Shown here: positions 12,838-17,601 of the stretch, one piece after another
How positions within the stretch are numbered: position 1 is the first letter of the stretch
Layout: each line of letters opens with the position of its first letter
From: an uncultured Bacilli bacterium
Lineage (GTDB): Bacteria > Bacillota_I > Bacilli_A > RF39 > UBA660
Length of the DNA: 17,601 nucleotides
Direction: 5' to 3'
Assembly: GCA_910576985.1 (NCBI GenBank)
Contig: CAJTLA010000028.1
Location: 1-17,601, forward strand
Translations under genes and position numbers: made by a program
The notes under the pieces: generated by a model
The model's input: only the letters and a program-made list of their open reading frames with translations
What the model was told of the DNA's origin: nothing
The model's database searches: none

Positions 12838-14416
12838 ATTTCACTGATTTTACCATATAAACAAACATCGTATTATCAGCACTCTTAGTAGCATATCCAT
12901 GATAATCTTTACTCAAATGGATCATTTCTTTTGCCTTACCACCATAAACATGAATTTTCCTAGAATATTCATATAATGGATGAATTCCCTCTTGATTTAC
13001 TTTTGTAATACCATCACCTAAAGTAACAACACCACTATACAAATCATGACTTCCATTCATCAAAGAATACGTTCCAGATGACAATTGTTTGACACCATTT
13101 TCTAAAGACGTAAGCCCACTTGAAATAGTTTTAAAACCACTTTGTAACTGAATAATTGCCGCCTCTAAAGTAGTAAGCAACTGACCTACTTCATTAGAAA
13201 TACCACTCATTGAAGTAACTGTTTCATCAATTACCTGATTATTCATACTAAACAAATAAGATAATTCATATGCCTGTTTTAATGCAAGTAAACTAGGATC
13301 GGTTCCATTATAACTTTGTAACTGATTTGTTTCATAAAAAGATTTTAAAGTTTCAAAATTCATTCCAGTTTGACCAACAATTCTAGAAATCGCATGATTA
13401 TTTTCAATCTTTAAAGTTTGTAATTGCGTAATTGATCCAGTAAGATTTTTATTCTGTAAATTTACTTTCACTTGATTTAAAGAATCTACAATCGTATCTA
13501 ATCCATGTGTCAAGGAAATTGATCCATTTTTTAATTGAGTAATGGAATTTAAAGCTGTCGTTAAATGAGAATGAATTTGTGTCGCCCCTTCATTTAAAGA
13601 AGAACTTCCCACTTTTAATTGTTGAATACCATTCTCAATTTGATTCATACTACTCTGTAATGTTCCCATATTAGAACTCAACTGATCTAACTTATCAAAC
13701 ACTTCTAAATCTTTTTCCTCTATAATCTTTGGAGTAGCAACCATATACATATTTTCAAATGAAAACTTAGAAGTATCATAGGAAACTGTAATCGTATTTA
13801 AATTTTGAAACTCTTGAATATGAAAACTTTCATAAAGCCCAGGCGTTGCAACTCCAATTACAAAACTTCTAGAACCACTATCAACCCATTTCCCATTTTC
13901 TACCTCAATATTATCATTGTATTGATTATTAAGAACCATTCCAGTCGTTACTACAAAAGGAGTATAAACAGTTTCCCTCATTCCAGAAAAATTTACTTCA
14001 TGCATCTCTTTATTTTTAAAATGGAAAATCAACTTTACCTTTCCTTTTTTCCCAATCATATCCTTAGCATTCATCTTTTTATCGTTCAAATAATACTCAA
14101 TATCTACCTCAATTGGTTGCTCCTTATCCGTTGTTCCTTGATAAAAAATATCCTTACCCTTTGAATTCCATTGAATGATATTTTTATCTAATGTAAATGT
14201 TTCTTTCCCATTAATATTTAAAATATTTTTTAATTCAGTATCATCTTCAAATATATTTTTATCTTTCATAAATAAGTGATTCATCACACTAGAATTCACA
14301 ATTTTTCCCGTTTCATCTAAATTTGTATAAATAGTTTCATTTTTTGTTAATGCATAACAATTAATTGGAATAAAACCAATCAATCCAATCATAAAATATT
14401 TTTTTAATCGATTCAT
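12836..14416 (-). CDS. Secreted repeat-rich protein, YhgE/Pip-like, partner of the MMPL transporter
   Basis: The 526-residue protein has a signal peptide (basic MNRLKKY, hydrophobic core, likely cleavage after NCYA at about 22). A beta-rich region follows (about 25-240, with KGKVKLIFHFKNKE and SGMRETVYTPFVV). From about 245 to 480 it is helical, with recurrent L-x2-G-x3-L units (GIQQLKVGSSSLNEG, NGVKQLSSGTYSLMNG, DLYSGVVTLGDG) like the stalk of YhgE/Pip proteins. Unlike YhgE it has no C-terminal membrane domain. Its ATG overlaps the end of the MMPL gene (TAATG) with AAGGAGG upstream, so the products probably act together, the stalk outside and the pump in the membrane. That partnership is inferred from gene order. 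Cargo unknown. Confidence 0.75.
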   Translation of the reverse strand: MNRLKKYFMIGLIGFIPINCYALTKNETIYTNLDETGKIVNSSVMNHLFMKDKNIFEDDTELKNILNINGKETFTLDKNIIQWNSKGKDIFYQGTTDKEQPIEVDIEYYLNDKKMNAKDMIGKKGKVKLIFHFKNKEMHEVNFSGMRETVYTPFVVTTGMVLNNQYNDNIEVENGKWVDSGSRSFVIGVATPGLYESFHIQEFQNLNTITVSYDTSKFSFENMYMVATPKIIEEKDLEVFDKLDQLSSNMGTLQSSMNQIENGIQQLKVGSSSLNEGATQIHSHLTTALNSITQLKNGSISLTHGLDTIVDSLNQVKVNLQNKNLTGSITQLQTLKIENNHAISRIVGQTGMNFETLKSFYETNQLQSYNGTDPSLLALKQAYELSYLFSMNNQVIDETVTSMSGISNEVGQLLTTLEAAIIQLQSGFKTISSGLTSLENGVKQLSSGTYSLMNGSHDLYSGVVTLGDGITKVNQEGIHPLYEYSRKIHVYGGKAKEMIHLSKDYHGYATKSADNTMFVYMVKSVK

Positions 14417-16467
14417 TATTTTGCCTCCTTCATATTTTTTGTAGTTTTCATAATCACATGATCAAACAATAACAGTAGTGCTGGAAGTAATAACATAACA
14501 ACAAACATACTAATAATGGCTCCTCTAGAAAGTAAATTGCAAATAGATCCAATCATATCTATTTTTGAATATATTGCCACCCCAAATGTTGCCGCGAAAA
14601 AACAAAGTGCGGATACCAAAATCGATGGTACAGTTTGAGATAATGTCATTTTCATAGCCTCCTTTTTAGAATTTTTCATTCGCTCTTCTAAATATTTTGT
14701 GGACATTAAAATTGCATAATCAATGGTTGCACCAAGCTGAATAGTTCCTACCACAATAGAAGCAATAAATGGTAATGTCACTCCACTGTAATAAGCAATC
14801 GCCATATTTAGAAAAATTGCAAACTCAATTGTAAAAATTAAAATAAATGGTAAACTGAAAGATTTTAAAACACATAACATTAAAACAAAAATGACAAGAA
14901 TAGAAGCGTAATTAACCATTTTAAAATCATGATCCGCAATTGCTGTAAGATCATTCATAAGTGGCCCTTCTCCTGCTACAATCGCATTTTTATCATATTT
15001 TTTCACAATCTTTTGAATCTCTACAATTTGTTTTTCTAATTCTGGTGATGCAATTTCATAAGTAGAATTGACAATGATTAATTGATAGATATCATTTTCA
15101 ACTACTTTCAATATATCCTCTGGAATCATAGTTTCTGGTATTGCATTCAATGCACTTTTAGGCGCTAACACAAGATCAATTCCTTCTTGCTGTTTTAAAT
15201 TTTCCAATAATTCATCCAAATCATTACTTTTTAAATCCTTATCAATTAAAATCAGTTCTGGTGATACAATATGAAAATTTTTTGCAAGTTCACTATTTGC
15301 AATAGAGCTTGCCAAATCTTCTGGTAATGATTTATCCAACTTATAATATACTTGTACATTATGATTTCCAACCATTGATGGAATAAGCAAAAGTACAAAT
15401 ATAAATATTACTATTCCATTATGCTGAATAATAAAACTTTGTATATTTTTAAATTTTGGAATATAGACTTTATGTCTCGTTTTCTCAATTCCCCGATCAA
15501 ATACTAATAACAATGCAGGAAATAAAGTAAGTACAGATAAAAAGCCACATAATACTCCTTTTGCCATCACAATTCCAATATCAGAACCAAGTTTCAAATC
15601 CATAGAACAAAGAGCAAGGAATCCTGCAATAGTAGTAAGTGAAGATCCAATTACTGATTTAAATGTACTCTCAATCGCCATTTGCATAGCCCTCTTTTTA
15701 TCTTGCTCTATTTCCTTTGCTTGTTCATATTTATGATATAAGAAAATTGAAAAATCCATGGTAACACCAAGTTGTAACACTGCCGTAATTGCTTTAGTAA
15801 TATAAGAAATTTCTCCTAAAAAAACATTGGTTCCCATATTATAAAGAATTGCACAACCGATATTACCTAGTAAAAAAATAGGAATCAAATAAGAATCTGT
15901 TGCAACAATTAATACAATCAAACATAATAAAACTGCAATCACAATATAAGCAAATAATTCTTGTGCAGACAAATCCCTTGTATCAAGTACCATTGCTGTC
16001 ATGCCACTAACTTTAGTAACATCTCCCACAAGTTCCCTCAAATCTTTTACAGCATTCATAGTAGATTCTTCTGAAGTAGAACCACTAAAAGTCACTAATA
16101 TTACAGTTTGATCTCCTTGATAAACTTTATGAATAATTTCTTCTGGTAACATTTCTTTTGGAATTGTTACATCTGTAATATCTGCGATACTAATAGCCTG
16201 TTCTACCCCTTCTATTTTTTGAATCTTTTTTTCTAATGTTAAAATATCATAATGAGACATATTATCAACAGTTACAAAAGAAAAAGCACCAATTCCAAAT
16301 TCTTCAGTTAATATTTTTTGTCCTTTAATTGTTTCAATATCCTCTGGTAAATATACCAAAATATCATAATTGATTTTGGTTTTTTGATACCCTATTATTG
16401 ATGGAATCAACAATAACAAAGAAATGAAAACAATTAAAAAACTATGTTCTGTAATAAATTTTTTCAT
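14416..16467 (-). CDS. MMPL/RND-family transporter
   Basis: The 683-residue membrane protein has two similar halves, each with one segment, an extracytoplasmic domain (about 30-165 and 375-515), and five more segments. Both halves carry the MMPL proton-relay-type motif: GVTMDFSIFLYHKYE in the first and GATIDYAILMSTKYLEE in the second, followed by basic loops and SVIGSSLTTIAGF or SILVSALCFFAATFG. Size fits small Firmicute MMPL proteins. Relatives export lipids or amphiphilic drugs, powered by proton motive force. The ATG follows GGAGGG. It is divergent from a TetR gene 177 bp away, the classic arrangement for a repressed efflux operon, and is followed by an overlapping secreted-partner gene. 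Confidence 0.92.
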   Translation of the reverse strand: MKKFITEHSFLIVFISLLLLIPSIIGYQKTKINYDILVYLPEDIETIKGQKILTEEFGIGAFSFVTVDNMSHYDILTLEKKIQKIEGVEQAISIADITDVTIPKEMLPEEIIHKVYQGDQTVILVTFSGSTSEESTMNAVKDLRELVGDVTKVSGMTAMVLDTRDLSAQELFAYIVIAVLLCLIVLIVATDSYLIPIFLLGNIGCAILYNMGTNVFLGEISYITKAITAVLQLGVTMDFSIFLYHKYEQAKEIEQDKKRAMQMAIESTFKSVIGSSLTTIAGFLALCSMDLKLGSDIGIVMAKGVLCGFLSVLTLFPALLLVFDRGIEKTRHKVYIPKFKNIQSFIIQHNGIVIFIFVLLLIPSMVGNHNVQVYYKLDKSLPEDLASSIANSELAKNFHIVSPELILIDKDLKSNDLDELLENLKQQEGIDLVLAPKSALNAIPETMIPEDILKVVENDIYQLIIVNSTYEIASPELEKQIVEIQKIVKKYDKNAIVAGEGPLMNDLTAIADHDFKMVNYASILVIFVLMLCVLKSFSLPFILIFTIEFAIFLNMAIAYYSGVTLPFIASIVVGTIQLGATIDYAILMSTKYLEERMKNSKKEAMKMTLSQTVPSILVSALCFFAATFGVAIYSKIDMIGSICNLLSRGAIISMFVVMLLLPALLLLFDHVIMKTTKNMKEAK

Positions 16468-16525
16468 GTCATCCCTCCATCGATATGTATTTTATTACTT
16501 TCAAATAAAAAATTGAGCAACATAA

Positions 16526-16588
16526 AGTAATTACTGTTTTTTATCCAACAAAATTCAAAAAAAAGTTTATTAAATATCCAACGTTTGG
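16526..16588. promoter_or_regulatory. Possible TetR operator region
   Basis: The divergent spacer has a perfect 10-bp palindrome AGTAATTACT (16526-16535) and an imperfect one, CCAACGTTTGG (16578-16588, four-base arms around CGT). Another ATTACTTT copy near 16494-16501 is the inverted complement of AAAGTAAT at 16524-16531. Either could be the regulator's site. In AT-rich DNA the first is weak evidence. Confidence 0.3.
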
Positions 16589-16597
16589 TAGTTTAAC

Positions 16598-16625
16598 TTT
16601 ACTTTTGTGTAAAAAACTTTATAAT
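16598..16625 (+). promoter_or_regulatory. Candidate promoter of the TetR gene
   Basis: TATAAT at 16620-16625 is perfect; TTTACT 16 bp upstream (16598-16603) matches 4 of 6 -35 positions. The start codon is 20 nt downstream. Confidence 0.5.
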
Positions 16626-16644
16626 AAAATACAAGGTGATTATT

Positions 16645-17220
16645 ATGAAACAAAAAAATGACTTACGAGTTATAAAAACAAGAAAAAATCTATATGAATC
16701 TTTAATTTTTTTATTAAAAGAAAAAACATTTGAAGAAATTAAAGTTTCTGATATTTGTAATCAAGCATTAATTAACCGTTCCACATTTTATGCACACTAC
16801 AATGACAAATATGAATTATTTGCAGATTTAATTGAAAACTTAAAAAGTTCATTAGCTTATGAATTATCTTTCAATACACACATTTCTAATTCTAAAGAAT
16901 ACTATCTAGAAATGCTTCGTATCTTTTTAGATCATGTAGATAAAGAAAAAAATGTGTATCTGGCAATCATGATTCACAATCGAAACAGTGTGATTATAGA
17001 TATGGTTTATAGTACCCTAAATGATGACATCAAAAAAAGAATTGAAATGGATCATCCAAAATCAGGAAAAACGATTCCAAGTGACATTATTGCTAAATTT
17101 TATTTAGGAGCAGTTTTTAATGTTGGAACAGAATGGCTCAGAAATCATAACCATTATTCAAAACAAGAAATATTAGAATATTTAGAAGCTTTAATACCAA
17201 ATAATTTAGAAAAAAAATGA
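16645..17220 (+). CDS. TetR/AcrR-family transcriptional regulator
   Basis: The 191-residue protein has an N-terminal TetR DNA-binding domain: RVIKTRKNLYESLIFLLKEK, then TFEEIKVSDICNQALINRST, then FYAHYNDKYELFADLI, the helix-turn-helix and helix 4 pattern at about 28-62. The C-terminal ligand/dimer region is of the TetR_C_8-like kind (FYLGAVFNVGTEWLRN near 150-165). A GTG at 16636 gives a longer frame, but AAGGTG at 16634-16639 and the ATG at 16645 fit better. It is transcribed divergently from the MMPL operon and likely represses it, probably also itself. The inducer is unknown. Confidence 0.9.
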   Translation: MKQKNDLRVIKTRKNLYESLIFLLKEKTFEEIKVSDICNQALINRSTFYAHYNDKYELFADLIENLKSSLAYELSFNTHISNSKEYYLEMLRIFLDHVDKEKNVYLAIMIHNRNSVIIDMVYSTLNDDIKKRIEMDHPKSGKTIPSDIIAKFYLGAVFNVGTEWLRNHNHYSKQEILEYLEALIPNNLEKK

Positions 17221-17239
17221 TGTTTGTTGCATCATTTTT
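17213..17239. terminator. Bidirectional terminator after the TetR gene
   Basis: AAAAATGATG (17213-17222) and its exact complement (17230-17239) form a 10-bp stem with a 7-nt loop. It overlaps the TGA stop of the TetR gene. On the minus strand it is followed by an even longer T run and can end transcription of the convergent lectin-fold gene. Confidence 0.75.
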
Positions 17240-17283
17240 CTATTATCAAATATTACTTTCATTACATTAGAACTGACTTATAA

Positions 17284-17601
17284 TTACTCAAGCACTACCA
17301 CCCGGAACGAGAGGCTGCTGTCCGCATTACCAATGAAATTGTTGTTGAAGTAGAACACTCCTGCATCCTTCGCGTCGTTAAATCTACCGCCACGAAGGAA
17401 CCACGGGCCACTCGAACGAACGAAGTAGGAGTAATCCGAATACCATCCGCTCGTCTCACTTAGGGCATGTCCGTAACATATTCCTGAATTACATGCTGAT
17501 GTTGCTGTACTGCTTGTATAATTATCGTAATACTTACTTGCTGGTAAACTACCAAATCCTGCATTCCCTATTGTATTACTATATACTCCCATTACATATT
17601 C
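17284..17601 (-). CDS. C-type-lectin/FGE-fold protein C-terminus, partial; possible DGR target
   Basis: The frame stays open to the contig end; upstream of the ATG at 17592 it reads EYV, and WEYVMG-like text is familiar in such proteins, so this is the C-terminal ~105 residues of a larger one. Motifs: CYGHALSETSGWYSDYSYFVRSS, PWFLRGGRF, AGVFYF, SFRVVV at the end. The closing GG-x7-AG-F-F-G-A-SFRVV pattern resembles the lectin-like fold used by diversity-generating-retroelement targets and by pilin-like surface proteins of gut Firmicutes. Candidate variable positions include consecutive AAC AAC AAT codons. Bases 17281-17460 are 50% G+C (90 of 180), far above the neighbouring genes, suggesting transfer or special constraint. 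No reverse transcriptase or template repeat lies in the window, so the DGR link is unproven. Confidence 0.65.
   Translation of the reverse strand, partial: EYVMGVYSNTIGNAGFGSLPASKYYDNYTSSTATSACNSGICYGHALSETSGWYSDYSYFVRSSGPWFLRGGRFNDAKDAGVFYFNNNFIGNADSSLSFRVVVLE

Noticed and set aside
1..17601. CRISPR array, tRNA, rRNA or riboswitch
   Set aside because: I saw no regularly spaced repeats, cloverleaf-like sequence, rRNA segments or recognisable riboswitch core on either strand. A subtle structured RNA could still be missed by eye.

Overview
The window looks like one assembled contig from a low-GC bacterium of the Bacillota, probably a gut-associated Bacilli/Erysipelotrichia-type lineage. The evidence is very AT-rich genes, strong AGGAGG-type ribosome binding sites, TGA used as a stop (for example rnhB and the TetR gene), and a gene end at the right edge resembling C-type-lectin proteins common in uncultured gut Firmicutes. 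The first 76 bases are not genomic: they are an Illumina P7 flow-cell oligo with index and read-2 adapter. Taxonomy is inference only.

Layout. 77-1293 (+): the 3' part of a fused ABC exporter gene, cut by the adapter. 1479-2511 (-): a frameshifted SGNH/GDSL hydrolase gene. 2660-4011 (+): a two-gene operon of a 5'(3')-deoxyribonucleotidase-like HAD phosphatase and an ADP-ribosylglycohydrolase. 4039-4662: a spacer holding a 26-codon micro-gene and a decayed transposase. 4663-9737 (-): a five-gene operon (ABC ATPase, two ABC-2 permeases, VanW-like protein, acyltransferase-3). 9738-10306: a spacer with a second and a third, decayed copy of the micro-gene, a duplicated gene tail and a candidate + strand small RNA. 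10307-12761 (-): rnhB, a DHH phosphoesterase and a metallo-beta-lactamase-fold hydrolase in one operon with a near-consensus promoter. 12836-16467 (-): an MMPL-family transporter with a secreted repeat-rich partner, divergent from a TetR regulator (16645-17220, +). 17284-17601 (-): the GC-rich end of a lectin-fold protein cut by the contig end.

The most interesting signal is the unannotated micro-gene in the two large spacers. Two copies begin MEYLVILVILILL. Over their first 13 codons they differ only at third positions (eight synonymous changes), so this reading frame is under protein-level selection. Both have a leader start codon exactly 16 nt upstream in another frame, and a hairpin covering the upstream Shine-Dalgarno sequence. 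Copy B also has a + strand terminator, with no + strand gene, converging on its 3' end. A third copy seems to have lost just the membrane segment. This resembles a type I toxin-antitoxin family (short Ibs- or Fst-like membrane peptides), but the link to toxicity is inference.

Functional links visible in the sequence are: an ABC-2 export system co-transcribed with two cell-envelope proteins; an MMPL export pair probably repressed by its divergent TetR; and several bidirectional terminators overlapping stop codons between convergent genes.
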